A DNA stretch of 64,000 nt from assembly GCA_030998225.1 (NCBI GenBank), contig JAPYXD010000522.1:7564001-7628000 (forward strand), written 5' to 3'. Within the stretch, counting starts at the first letter, position 1. Each line of letters begins with the position of its first letter. This DNA is from Diplolepis rosae. Taxonomy: Eukaryota > Arthropoda > Insecta > Hymenoptera > Diplolepididae. A model generated the notes under the pieces. It was given only the letters and a program-made list of their open reading frames with translations, was not told the DNA's origin and searched no databases. The position numbers and the translations under genes are program-made. This document shows, piece by piece, positions 48,901-58,289 of the stretch.

Positions 48901-49619
48901 AACGAATGTCGGCGAGCTCACGCTACGAGAGACAGCCAAGGCCCTGAACGTAGGATCTTCGACGGGAAGTCTACTCTTCGTATCAAAAACATTACGACTC
49001 TTTGAGCTCCTTTAAAAAAAAAAAAAGAAAGAAGTTTCTTGTTGTGTTATCCTGCTTGGCGCGATAACAAAAATTTGTATTGCCCTGATCCAGAAAATAA
49101 GCAGGAGAAAAAACAAGAGATGGCGACACGTCGCTGATAAACGAGTTATATTGACATCGAATTCAAAGTTACAGATTTTTCGAAGAACAGGTCGAATGTT
49201 TCTCTGGAAAACTGGAAAGTCCAAGTCGGATAAGCTCGTGTACGAGTCTTGAAATTCCTGTGAAATATCACTAGCGGCAATCGATTGGTAAGAGAAACTC
49301 CATTTTTGGCCTTTCTTACTCAAGAAAAGAGAGTGGTCTTTACCTCGATTTTCGTGAAAATATAAATTCCCAATTTTTGGAAATCATTCGACACAAATCA
49401 CAACAATAACCAGTATATCAATCTTATTAACACGTTTCATAAGCAAAGTTTACTATTTACTATAGACCACCGAAACCTCAAATATTGTCATAATTATTAG
49501 TTGTATTCCGAATTAGATGTTTTACTGAAAAATAATACAAATCAAGAGTGGCACGTAATAAAAGATATACTTACATTTATTACATTTTCCAGAAAGGGCA
49601 AAAAAACGTTCTGTAAAAT

Positions 49620-50046
49620 CAGAACTATTCCGATTCATCCCGATATCTGTATCCGAGCCTATGAGAATCATTCCGAACCAATCCGAAAAACGTTTTATAG
49701 CTCGTTGTATGAAAAACGGTAAAAAATCTATCCGACCTAATCCGAATTAATTCGAGGCAACAATCCGAAACCAAGTTTTCAATCAAAACCAATCTGAGCT
49801 TGGAATTCCGAGGTCGGAATGATTCGGATTAATTTTAATTAAAATTTGGTTCGGATTGTTGCCTCGGATTAATTCGTATCGATTTTTTACCGCTTTTCAT
49901 CAAACGCGTTATAAAACGTTTTTCGGATTGGTTCGGAATGATTCTCATTGGCTTGGATACAGATATCGGAACAGTACGAATAAATCCGAGGTCAGAATAA
50001 TTCAGATTAATTTTAATTGAAAATTCGGTTTGGATCAATCCGAAAA
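49620..50046. mobile_element. TCGGATTG foldback family copy, diverged
   Basis: ATCAGAACTATTCCGATTCA on the left, TTTTTCGGATTGGTTCGGAAT and TTGGCTTGGATACAGATATC on the right, around GGTTCGGATTG/CAATCCGAAACC. Terminal CCCTGGCG ends are missing. Confidence 0.85.
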
Positions 50047-50534
50047 AATGATGTTCAAAAAATGTTACTGCTAAGAACACGAGTTGAAAACTCCTTTGGT
50101 TAGGGCGTGAAATTGCATTACTAAGAAATTTCTAGCAAGTAGAATTTTCGGAAAAATGTGGTTTCATTCCTTCTACCGTACCACCCTTCAAATAAATAAA
50201 ATAACCCAAAACATCAGTTTTGAAAACTGTATTCAAACTCAAGTTAAATCTTACAGAAAATGCCAAATTGCATGTATTTTGAGTTAGTGTGCTCCAAAGG
50301 CCCACAAAGAGAATGTAAGACGAGTTTCAGGGTTTAACTTAAGGTCCATGGCACATTCAGGGCCGCACTTCCACGACTAAGTTTTAATTTTATAAATCCT
50401 CATAACATAACCATGTCAACTAACGAAGTGTTATTTAACTTGATAGAAAAATTTCTAAATAAATCCATAGATACCAATTACTCAAAAATAATTTGATGAA
50501 TGGATTGCTGTGATATTGCAAATTTGAGGTATAA
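50047..50534 (-). other. start of spen intron, no element recognised
   Basis: Less AT-rich than most of the window and free of repeat families; it could hold intronic regulatory sequence. Confidence 0.4.
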
Positions 50535-50540
50535 TCTTAC
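50535..50540 (-). other. spen: splice donor of the first spen coding exon
   Basis: Minus strand reads AAACG|GTAAGA, a near-consensus U1 donor. It splits an arginine codon after its second base, so the intron is phase 2. Confidence 0.88.
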
Positions 50541-50623
50541 CGTTTGAAGTGTTCTCTTATGCGATCCTCACGGATGTTTTCCGGCAGATTTCCAACCCAC
50601 AGGTGACGTGTCTCTCTAACCAT
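50541..50623 (-). CDS. spen: split ends (Spen/SHARP family), first coding exon
   Basis: Spen-family proteins are very large nuclear RNA-binding transcriptional corepressors, with several RRMs at the N-terminus and a SPOC domain at the C-terminus that recruits silencing complexes; they act in Notch, Wnt/EGFR and related pathways. The minus strand reads from an ATG at 50623 for 27 codons plus two bases (83 nt). The peptide begins MVRETRHLWVGNLPEN and ends with REHFK plus a split arginine codon. LWVGNL is the RNP2 strand of RRM1. The start matches the known N-terminus of animal Spen/SHARP, including the initiator methionine, so the start is secure. RNP1 and the rest of RRM1 must lie on the next exon, which I did not find to the left. 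No in-frame stop interrupts the segment. Partial gene: only the first of many coding exons lies in the window. Confidence 0.93.
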
Positions 50624-50755
50624 TTTGCTCCGAACTCTTCATTTGGGATCGGATGTTGTGGTATCGTTTGGCGGCACTGTACAACGACACACAACTCGCC
50701 CGATATTTCACGCACACTTCACACAGATCACCACTTCACAATTCCTTGCTTACAC
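50541..50755 (-). other. spen: spen exon 2-like unit: end of 5' UTR plus start codon
   Basis: On the minus strand a pyrimidine-rich tract ending in ttattattcag precedes the exon, which begins at 50755. The exon carries about 132 nt of 5' leader before the ATG at 50623 and ends at 50541 before a GTAAG donor. An acceptor upstream of the start codon means at least one further noncoding exon lies to the right, in the GC-rich block. The leader holds no long upstream frame that I could see. Splice signals and the Spen N-terminus together make this a well-supported exon, though its 5' boundary is a prediction from sequence alone. Confidence 0.8.
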
Positions 50756-50770
50756 CTGAATAATAAAATA
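50756..50770 (-). other. spen: splice acceptor before the spen start-codon exon
   Basis: Minus strand shows a T-rich tract (attttattattcag) ending in CAG immediately before the exon. It fits an insect 3' splice site and implies an upstream noncoding exon. Confidence 0.7.
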
Positions 50771-50779
50771 ATTTATAAA

Positions 50780-51900
50780 ATTAAGAACCCTCCAATTAGA
50801 GTTATGGATTGGCAAAAGCGCCGGACTGATCTCGCCATGAGGCAGAGCAAAACGCTCGCTTCCGAGCAAGCGACCGTTAACCGGATTTTTCAACTCTCCA
50901 GGTTTCAAAACACCTCTTCCAATCTACAATTCTCTCTTTGTAAGCAAGAGAAAGAGCACTAGTCACTGCTTTGAAAACGCTGACCCCGGAAACGGGGGTG
51001 ACTGCAGCAAGGGGGAGGGACACCGATGAAAAGCGGCCAGGATTCACCACTGACAGCGGCAACGAGGAGGAGGTGGACCTTTGTTGAACACCACATCGTA
51101 CACACTATCAGAAGCCTAATCACACCTCACACCAGATATTCACTGGGCACGACCCATCCCGTTCTGATCGCGACATCACTCACGAAATCCGCCTGCCTCC
51201 TCGTCGACAAAACCGACTTTTATTCCCCACTACTTTTATCAACTCGACTTTCTTCCAACTCAACCTTTTTAAACAAAACTCAGCTTTCCACAGAGACGTT
51301 TCGTTTGTCGTGCTTTCCACTCGCGTATCGCACAAAAGTTCACATCACTGGACTGAAGACACTTGGGTTATCCGGGTTCTACTGGGAGAGGATGATAACA
51401 GTGATGATGACTCTGGGAGCAATGTGCGTAGATACATCTATCTACCTGAATTCATGCACGCAGAACGTGCTTTTTTTGTCTACACTTGTGTAGCGATAAA
51501 CGCTTCGCGTACTCGTTTCGTTTCACTTGGGTATGTACACGGACGGAGCCTAGCTTCGCTCCTTCTCACTGCACTACACTACTCGGAGTGACGTCACCGT
51601 GGCGGGAGCGTAGCGAGGCTCGCTGGCCAGGTATTGTGAGAGCGACGGGTGGGGATTGGAGGAGAGCAGAGCGAGTCTACTTTGAGAGAAGCGGTCCGCC
51701 TATCGCACTCTTCGTCTGCGAGCCGCTTGCTCTGAGAAAGTGGTGGGGATAATACTGAAGTGGCGAAGTGGGGAAAGCGAAATGGCATGGCTGCTTGACA
51801 GCGGTCGAGTGAGAAAGAGTGTGGGAGGGGGAGGTGAGGAATCGAAGCAAGGACAAGTGGGGGACTCGGCGCAGGGGTGAAGGTGGAGATTCTAGGGCTC
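50780..51900 (-). promoter_or_regulatory. spen: GC/CpG-rich block: probable spen 5' leader exon and promoter
   Basis: This is the longest GC-rich, CpG-containing stretch of the window and contains no recognisable repeat. It lies directly upstream of the spen start-codon exon on the minus strand. A possible donor (C|GTGAGT on the minus strand) sits at about 51178-51183 and could end a noncoding first exon. The distal part (51600-51900) is purine-rich on the plus strand, with GAGAG-like words. Open frames here (for example 51026-51493 plus and 51594-51956 minus) show no family motifs and are typical of GC-rich noncoding DNA. No TATA box or initiator could be singled out. The promoter role is inferred from position and composition. 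Confidence 0.6.
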
Positions 51901-53170
51901 CACATTAAATAAAACTTGAAGATTTTTGTTAGTAAACAGTTTTCATGTACATACAAAATTATAGTATTTTTGAAAGTACAGAATTTACAATATTTTTGTA
52001 TACGAAATTCCCTGACTTTTCGAGGTCTAGAATTTAGAGATTTTTAAGAATATTTTGTATATATAAATGGTTAATAACACTTTCAATATTTAGAAAATGT
52101 ATTTATTTTTATTGAGAAACAACATAATAATATAAATAATTTTAGTTGTTACCAGTATATTATTAATTATAGTGCATAAAATGGCCTTTCTGGTATTTTT
52201 ATTAAAATATCTTATTTTTAGAAATAAAACATTTTTAAGACAAATTATTCATATTTATATACTCCTAAACGTAATTTTTCAAAATTTTTATTAATTCTTT
52301 TCCAAAGTGAAACTGGTGAGTCAACAATAACTTTTTCAATACTATTTTATTTAATTAATATGTATATATTTTAAATATACAAATTATAATCATTTTTTGA
52401 TGGATAATATTATTTATTTTCATAGATACAACACTATTTACATTATACCTAACCTACCATAACATATTTACAATATAGATCAAGATAGACGCTTAATGAA
52501 ATAATAATGAACAAAAAATTCTATGAATTATGGGTCAATATAATAGCAGACATGTTATCAAACATGTCACTTTAAAATTTTGAAGTGGCACATTTAGTAT
52601 AAAGGTTGAATATCTCATAGTTCTGACCATTTTCAGAACAAACTTAATCTATTAATACTTCCTAAAATGTGATACTTGATATCACGAATACTAAAATTGC
52701 ATTTTTGTTATTTTTTAAAGATAAATGTAGTATTTTTCAAAACATCTCAGAATAAATCTGAATGCAGTAATAAACAACATTCAATTTTTTTATTTATTGC
52801 TTAACATACTCAAATAATATTGAGTAAAAGTACATGTCTAGATATTATAATAATTTATGTTTCTGTAATGCCTTGCTTGCAAATTCAATGTTAAATGGAT
52901 TGTCCGTGAAGCTGATATAAAAAAATCGTTTCTTGAAAAATACACGCCTTCGTCCACTTGTGAAAATCACCATAAACGTTTCGAATTTCTTTACTAGGTA
53001 TAGGACAATAGTCTTCTTCAAGGAGCAAAAGAACCTCTCAGGATTTCTTATATAAAAAAATTTTCGGTCAGCAAAGCCACATGTCTTGAGTCGGTTTTTA
53101 AAACAGTTCAGATCATTCTGTGAGAGACTCCGGTAACAAAGTCTTCACGAAAAGTTTAAAAATGTAAACC

Positions 53171-53415
53171 TTGTTCGCGTTCTGACATTGATGAGCAATT
53201 TGGCATCCTTTTTTAATAAAAATTTTTTTAAATTGCGGTCGGTTCGTGTGAAAAAAATTTTTTTTTATGTTTCCCGGTTTATTTTTTATCCGGTTTTGTT
53301 CGCGTTCTGCCATTGATAAGCAATTGGCATCCTTTTTTAATAAGAAAATTTTTTAAATTGCGGTCGGTTCGTGTGGAATATTTTTTATGTTTCCTGGTTT
53401 ATTTGTTATCCGGTT
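53171..53415. repeat. 127-bp tandem duplication
   Basis: TTGTTCGCGTTCTG at 53171 and 53298 begin two units sharing ATTGATRAGCAAT, TGGCATCCTTTTTTAATAA and AAATTGCGGTCGGTTCGTGTG, ending with a T-rich tract. Two units, a few differences between them. Confidence 0.85.
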
Positions 53416-53594
53416 TTTTATTCACAGTGAACTCTAAATATTTTTTCGAATCGTAATGCTGCATACTGGACTACTTCATTTTGAATTGCAAGCTTTGAGA
53501 TAAGTTTTTGAATTCTATGATAATCCTTAATTTCATTATCTCCTATATTCTAATGTTTTACAGAAATTTTGAATTAATCTTTGAATTTATGGTA

Positions 53595-53624
53595 CTGAAG
53601 AGGGCCCCCATATGTGGCCGAAAC
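53595..53624 (+). ncRNA. hammerhead-ribozyme-like motif B
   Basis: CTGAAGA (53595-53601), stem II GGCC/GGCC around a 9-nt loop, then GAAAC (53620-53624). The variable seventh core position is A, which the hammerhead consensus allows. It shares the extra G before stem II with motif A. It is followed by GTTTGCC, as is the decayed copy at 57458. Confidence 0.5.
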
Positions 53625-53927
53625 GTTTGCCTTGCTTTCTTTTTGAGTATTTTTATATGTAATAGTGAAAATTTTATTCGAAGGAGATAAAAAGAATCTG
53701 ACCCTATGCCAAAATAACGAGAAATGAACAAAAAATTCTATGAATTATGGGTCAATATAATAGCAGACATGTTATCAAACATGTCACTTTAAAATTATTT
53801 ATAATATTTATTCTCATATTCTGGACTTACATTGACTCTTAATAATTAATTGAAGATATATGTTGATGTTGGTAACTGGCTTTAGGGTCCAAGGTTGATA
53901 AAAACTCAGAGTTTTACATAATCAGAC

Positions 53928-53956
53928 GTTTCGGCTCTGATCGGAGCCCTCATCAG
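53928..53956 (-). ncRNA. hammerhead-ribozyme-like motif C, left arm of palindrome
   Basis: On the minus strand CTGATGA is followed by GGCTC/GAGCC stem II around a CGATCA loop and then GAAAC. It is the mirror image of motif D in the right arm of the 53846-54226 palindrome, so a transcript of either strand carries one intact core. Confidence 0.6.
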
Positions 53957-54115
53957 TGATTTATTTAAATCTTGATTAAAATTACGATTTTTTGTATAAA
54001 TGTTATTATCCAGTTTTTTCTTTTTATGTGTCTTCCCAAAAAACGGAAAAAGAAAAAACTGGATAATAACATTTATACAAAAAATCGTAATTTTAATCAA
54101 GATTTAAATAAATCA

Positions 54116-54144
54116 CTGATGAGGGCTCCGATCAGAGCCGAAAC
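54116..54144 (+). ncRNA. hammerhead-ribozyme-like motif D, right arm of palindrome
   Basis: CTGATGA at 54116-54122, stem II GGCTC/GAGCC, GAAAC at 54140-54144 followed by GTCTGATTATG. Same 29-nt core as motif C, in opposite orientation. Confidence 0.6.
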
Positions 54145-54631
54145 GTCTGATTATGTAAAACTCTGAGTTTTTATCAACCTTGGACCCTAAAGCCAATTAC
54201 CATCATCAATATATATCTTCAATTATAATATTTATATACTCCTTAACGTAATTTTTCAAAATTTTTATTAATCCTTTTCCAAAATGAAGCCGCCGAGTTC
54301 ACAATAACTTTTTGAATACTATTTTATTTAATTAAAAAATATACATTTTAAATATACAAACTATAATCATTTTTTGCTGGATAATATTGTTACTTTTCAT
54401 AAATACAACACTATTTACATCATACCTAACCTCTACCATAACATATTTAAAAGATGGATGGATCAAGATAGAAGCGTAATGAAATAATATTTGAAAATGC
54501 TACAACAAATTTTTGTCTTTTGGAAATTTTTACAATTTTGATTTAATATATGCAATCTACAAAAAAATGTACTAAACATGATGTCTCCACTTTTATTCTA
54601 TCGATTCAACGATTTTTAAAGGTAAATATTA

Positions 54632-55228
54632 CACTGAGAAAACTGGAGTGTCAACCTAAACATTTGGAGGGTGAAGCAGACTATATTTGAGGTTAAACTA
54701 TAGGACAGCCTTCTAGATAGTGTAACTTATTACCTGTGGATTGTGGAAATAAGATGGTCAACTTGAATACTTTAGAGGGAAAAGTTGATCATCGCAGAGA
54801 GAAAAATAGATTATCGAAGAGGGAAAAACAGACTATAATCTACCTCTATGGCTAACCTCAAAACTATTACATTTAAGCTTTCACAATTATTATGTTATTA
54901 TAGCAAGTGAAATAGGTACTCGACAATTAGTTGGCAAAAATAACCCTCGTGACACTTTAACACGTAAAGGACGCGAAACTGGCAATGAGGTTAGAGTCCA
55001 CGCTGGTGATATTGGAGGAAAAATAGGCGAACCTACGTGACTTTACAATTTTGGCGCGTATTTCACCAATTGACACTCTTTATAGTGATTCTGACCCTCT
55101 GGTAACAGTTAAGCAGAATATCAAATGAGTGTCTCCCTGACCAAAAAGAAAAAATTTCGGAGAAAGTGTTGTACTATCTAGAAGTTCAAACTGACTATCT
55201 ACATTTTGACACTCCAGTTTTCTCAGTG
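54632..55228. mobile_element. 597-bp TA-flanked element with CACTGAGAAAACTGGAGTG ends
   Basis: CACTGAGAAAACTGGAGTGT at 54632 and its exact reverse complement ending at 55228 form terminal inverted repeats of about 23 bp, each flanked by TA. This fits a Tc1/mariner-type non-autonomous element. No transposase frame is present. The terminus resembles that of 11973-12354. Confidence 0.88.
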
Positions 55229-55360
55229 TAGAAATACAAATAATTCTTTTGACAAACAATTTCTAACAAATTTTTTATTTCTGAAAATAAGATCTTTTAA
55301 TAAAAATACCAGAAAGGCCATTTTATTCAATATAATTAATAATAAAATTACCAAAATAAT

Positions 55361-56355
55361 AATGTAATAATCATATTGGACAAATGTTTAGACAAAAAAA
55401 TTACCATATCGATCATATGGTTTCGTTGATCCATGTGACAAAATTATACATTAATTCCTTCATGTAAGGTATTTAATTTACAAAACATCTTTCTGAAAAT
55501 TTGGGGAATGTAACAAGAGACAATAATGCACGTCTGTTAAGTATGTACTTTTTTGTAAACATTTTGAAAAAATATGAAAATCTTATCGAGAATAAAATTA
55601 CAGTTAACTATGAAAAATTTTCATTAAAACAAAGTTGAAAGACGTTCTTTATCGTCTTCAATCGTATTTTCCAAATTTTCTACATGTTTATGTCCAAAAC
55701 ATATAAAATTTTATTTCGAAATTTGAGGAATAGTAGAAAAGATAAAAAATGGACGTAGATAGACTACTTTTGGTTTTGATAATGAAACAAAAATGTTCAG
55801 ATATATTTTGTCAAAATTGACCTTTTTTTATTTTCGAAACCAAAAGTAGTCGATATCTACTTCCGCTTTTATCTCCTTTATCATTTTCAAAATTCTGAAA
55901 TCAGTTGGAATTTTTAAAAATTTCAATCAGTAACTGATTTCTCGGTTCTCAGTGAGAAATTGCTAATTATAATGCAAGAAGTCATCAACTGATTGGAATT
56001 ATTAATAATTCAAATATTTAAATATTTCTTTGAATTTTAAAGCGGTATTTTTAAACAGTAAAAATCTAAACAATACAGTTTTACTAACTTTATATTTTTC
56101 CAGAAATTAAAATCAATCTCTGACATTTCTCTAAAACAGAAATGTCAGGGATTTCCAGAAAAAAGTGACAATCTTGAAGTATACTAGTTTCTTTAATGCA
56201 TCAATTTACTTTTTATTGATAATAACATTTTTTTTATTGGGATTTAGTACAGCAACAATAAATAATCCCGATATCGATCACAAAATATTGATGTAATATA
56301 AGAAACTGGACCTTTCATATTTTTTCAAGGAACTTTTTTCCTAACGATATTCGAT
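55361..56355. other. AT-rich, no gene; decayed repeat ends
   Basis: Contains a fragment of the GTTGATCCATG family near 55425-55500 and a weak foldback around 55890-56030 related to 8745-8955. Nothing coding seen. Confidence 0.5.
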
Positions 56356-56577
56356 TTGTATATTAAGACTATGGCTGGTACAAATGATGAAAAAAATAAT
56401 ACAAAATGTCAACTTAGTGTTTCTGAGATAACAGCAGCATTAAAGTGGATGGACCAATACGAGTGGATCACACCTCTGTTTAGTCACACAAGTTACGATG
56501 GAATACCAAGTTTTATAACTTTAACGGTCAAAAATTCTTCCCCAGTTAATGTTATGTTAGTCGAACTGAACAGATGA
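56356..56577 (+). CDS. unrecognised 73-codon open frame
   Basis: The frame begins MYIKTMAGTND and ends VMLVELNR. Its composition (charged start, LSVSEITAALKWMDQYEW middle) looks more protein-like than the AT-rich chance frames around it. There is no recognised domain, no neighbouring exon and no poly(A) context I can point to. It could be a fragment of a transposon protein or chance. Reported only because it is one of few frames here with balanced amino-acid use. Confidence 0.2.
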   Translation: MYIKTMAGTNDEKNNTKCQLSVSEITAALKWMDQYEWITPLFSHTSYDGIPSFITLTVKNSSPVNVMLVELNR

Positions 56578-57267
56578 TCCGGATATGTAATGTATTTTGG
56601 AAAAGTTAAACAATGTTATTTTTCCTTTTAAAAAGCATCCCAATCAAGAGTATTTAAAGAAATTCCTATAAATAAATTTATACAACAAATTTTTGTTCTT
56701 GCAAAGAAAAACTAAATTCCATTTTGTAAAAAATATTTGAATTTCCGAAGATTAAGGCTATTTAATCAAAATTATAAATAATCTGAAGGTCAATCTCATC
56801 CTTCTAAAAGGTTTTAATGTTGCATATTCTAGTTTCCTTCTTTTTAGCATATTGACAAAATACAATCTATAATTTTTTAGAAACAATGTATAAACTATTT
56901 TACAAAAATAATATTATTATGGACAACTTTAGCAATTTATTTTCTCTGTTAAATATTATTCTCGTTTTTATGTCCAGTTTTAGTTTTTTAGTTTCTTAGT
57001 TATTTTTTCTAAAGAATTCTGTTTACAATTAAAATTTTTTTGTAGTTATATGTATAGTTATATACACAAAGGTCTAATAACTATTAATTAATCCACGTTA
57101 ATTTCTGAAAAAATCATATTATACATAAGAATAATTTTACCAGGCAGTCATCTCTAATAATCTCAGCTTCTAATCTCACCGAAAAATATCTACTTTAAAA
57201 ATTGTAATTTTAAACTCCCTCCTCCTTGTTTTGTTGTTGCTGTTGTAATTTTAGAAATAAACGCTCA

Positions 57268-57292
57268 CTGATAAGGACTCCAGAGTCGAAAC
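57268..57292 (+). ncRNA. hammerhead-like motif E, degenerate
   Basis: CTGATAA replaces CTGATGA, stem II GACTC/GAGTC is intact with only a 2-nt loop, and GAAAC follows. The 5' flank (TTTTAGAAATAAA) resembles that of motif A, so A and E look like one family. The core change should abolish catalysis. Confidence 0.4.
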
Positions 57293-57457
57293 CTTTAAAA
57301 GGATGTAACTTTGTGTTTTATTATTTCTTGACTCTAAAGCCAGCTTATAAGTTCAGCAACGATTGAAATTTAGAAAATAATATTCTTATTTGTGAATAAA
57401 CAAAGATCTACCATTATTAATTTCAGCTTAGTCATTAATGATATTAAATTAGTTGAC

Positions 57458-57490
57458 ACCGAGGAGGGCCCCCATTTGTGACCGAAACGT
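57458..57490 (+). ncRNA. hammerhead-like motif F, degenerate copy of B
   Basis: ACCGAGGAGGGCCCCCAT... leads to GTGACCGAAACGTTTGCC, aligning with motif B but with core and stem II substitutions. A decayed relic. Confidence 0.35.
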
Positions 57491-57663
57491 TTGCCTTTAC
57501 TTTGTTAATATAAATTTTTAATCATTGCATTAAAAAAATGGATCCAATACCAATACAAGTAAAATTTTAACAATTTTAATCTTGAGCCAAGAAAAATACT
57601 AGACATAAATATCAAAATGTCACAAAAAAGTTAAAAATGTTGCAAATCATCTCCTTTAGGTTA

Positions 57664-57775
57664 TAGAAGGGCACCCGTTAGTCCGCCCCTGCCACAGGAC
57701 TGAAGGGTAGGAGGGATAACGGGTCGAACGAGCTAACCCGAACCCCCGTGCCAAGCTCGTCTCACCGCCTCTTTC
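57664..57775. other. unidentified GC-rich insert
   Basis: About 110 bp of sharply GC-rich sequence (GGGCACCCGTTAGTCCGCCC near the start, AACCCGAACCCCCGTGCCAA near the end), followed by a CT-rich tract (57776-57840). It contrasts with both flanks. Possibly a 5' or 3' untranslated end of a non-LTR retroelement or the edge of the Mutator element. Not identified. Confidence 0.35.
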
Positions 57776-57867
57776 TCTTTTGCTCTTCTTTCTCTCTTTT
57801 CTCTCTTTTCTCTTCATATCTCTTTCTCTCTTCTCCTCTAACTAAGCCCATGTAACGACGCCGACCG

Positions 57868-58206
57868 TTGGTTGCGTTTGGGTTGGTTGTAGGTTGTAGA
57901 TCCATGGCACTGAGACTGAGACGCGGCCTTGCAGACAATAAACTAATAAAGGAAATAGCTTTCGAAGACAAGCCTAAAGACAGATGTTTTTCAGGTTTAT
58001 GCATTAAAATGTTAATGTATTTTTGTATATTTTTGTACATAGTTGTACAAAAATGTTGTACGCACAATGAAAGCGTTGCGTTTGAAAGTTCTGAGTTTCA
58101 GTTGCCGTTCGAATTTCGACTGGTTCGTATGAATTTGAAGACAATATTTTACAATGTTACAAGAAGGCTCGAAAAAAGACACTTACTGTTTAACAAAGTC
58201 GCTTAA
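57868..58206 (+). CDS. unrecognised 112-codon open frame upstream of the Mutator remnant
   Basis: An uninterrupted frame runs from 57868 to 58206; its second ATG at 57904 starts MALRLRRGLADNKLIKEIAF. It lies between a GC-rich insert and the first Mutator-like fragments, so it may be decayed N-terminal transposase sequence or chance. A hydrophobic stretch near residues 49-62 could be membrane-like. No family motif is visible, and there is no evidence of splicing or expression. Confidence 0.2.
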   Translation: MVAFGLVVGCRSMALRLRRGLADNKLIKEIAFEDKPKDRCFSGLCIKMLMYFCIFLYIVVQKCCTHNESVAFESSEFQLPFEFRLVRMNLKTIFYNVTRRLEKRHLLFNKVA

Positions 58207-58289
58207 AATAAAATTTAAAGGTAATTTGTTTATTACTGAAAAAGAATATGCTGAGGCGGGACCAAGCGGGTAAACAAGTGCAAGCAAAA

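Larger units (their letters stand above)
1..50540 (-). other. spen: probable first coding intron of spen (part)
   Basis: No second RRM1 exon (expected to begin with the tyrosine-glycine-arginine stretch that follows HFKR in Spen proteins) was recognised between the donor at 50540 and base 1. No other host gene was recognised either. The simplest reading is a long intron packed with MITEs and foldbacks. This is inference: a short exon could have been missed by eye, and genes could be nested within it. Confidence 0.45.
53846..54226. repeat. near-perfect 380-bp palindrome with outward mirrored hammerhead motifs
   Basis: The left arm from about 53846 (TTGAAGATATATGTTGATG) reads into the right arm ending about 54226 with few mismatches; arms are about 185 bp and the centre is about 54035. 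Each arm holds one hammerhead-like core. Inverted terminal-repeat copies are a known arrangement in Penelope-like elements. The open frames at 53906-54100 (minus) and 53972-54166 (plus) are the same translation read from the two arms and are not genes. Confidence 0.85.
52130..55360. mobile_element. rearranged retroelement/TE complex with inverted ends
   Basis: About 105 bp at 52130-52235 is the reverse complement of about 55262-55360 (shared word TACCAGAAAGGCCATTTTAT). Inside, about 260 bp at 52245-52505 recurs directly at 54227-54492. A 75-bp block at 52507-52580 recurs at 53723-53796. The order is A-B near the left, B then A near the right. With the hammerhead-like palindrome between them, this looks like debris of Penelope-like or other retroelements plus duplications. 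No reverse transcriptase or GIY-YIG motif was recognised. Confidence 0.55.
56578..57663. other. AT-rich spacer holding hammerhead relics
   Basis: Apart from motifs E and F nothing is recognised. A T-rich tract and a run of TTGTTGTTGC occur near 57230-57245. Confidence 0.5.

Noticed and set aside
51026..51956. Several long frames on both strands next to spen
   Set aside because: Expected by chance in a GC-rich promoter/leader block; they overlap on opposite strands and show no conserved motif.
52965..53030. Further hammerhead-like motif on the minus strand (CTTGAAGAAGAC ... TTCGAAACGTTT)
   Set aside because: The core strand CTGANGA is not met and no convincing stem II forms; too degenerate to list with the others.
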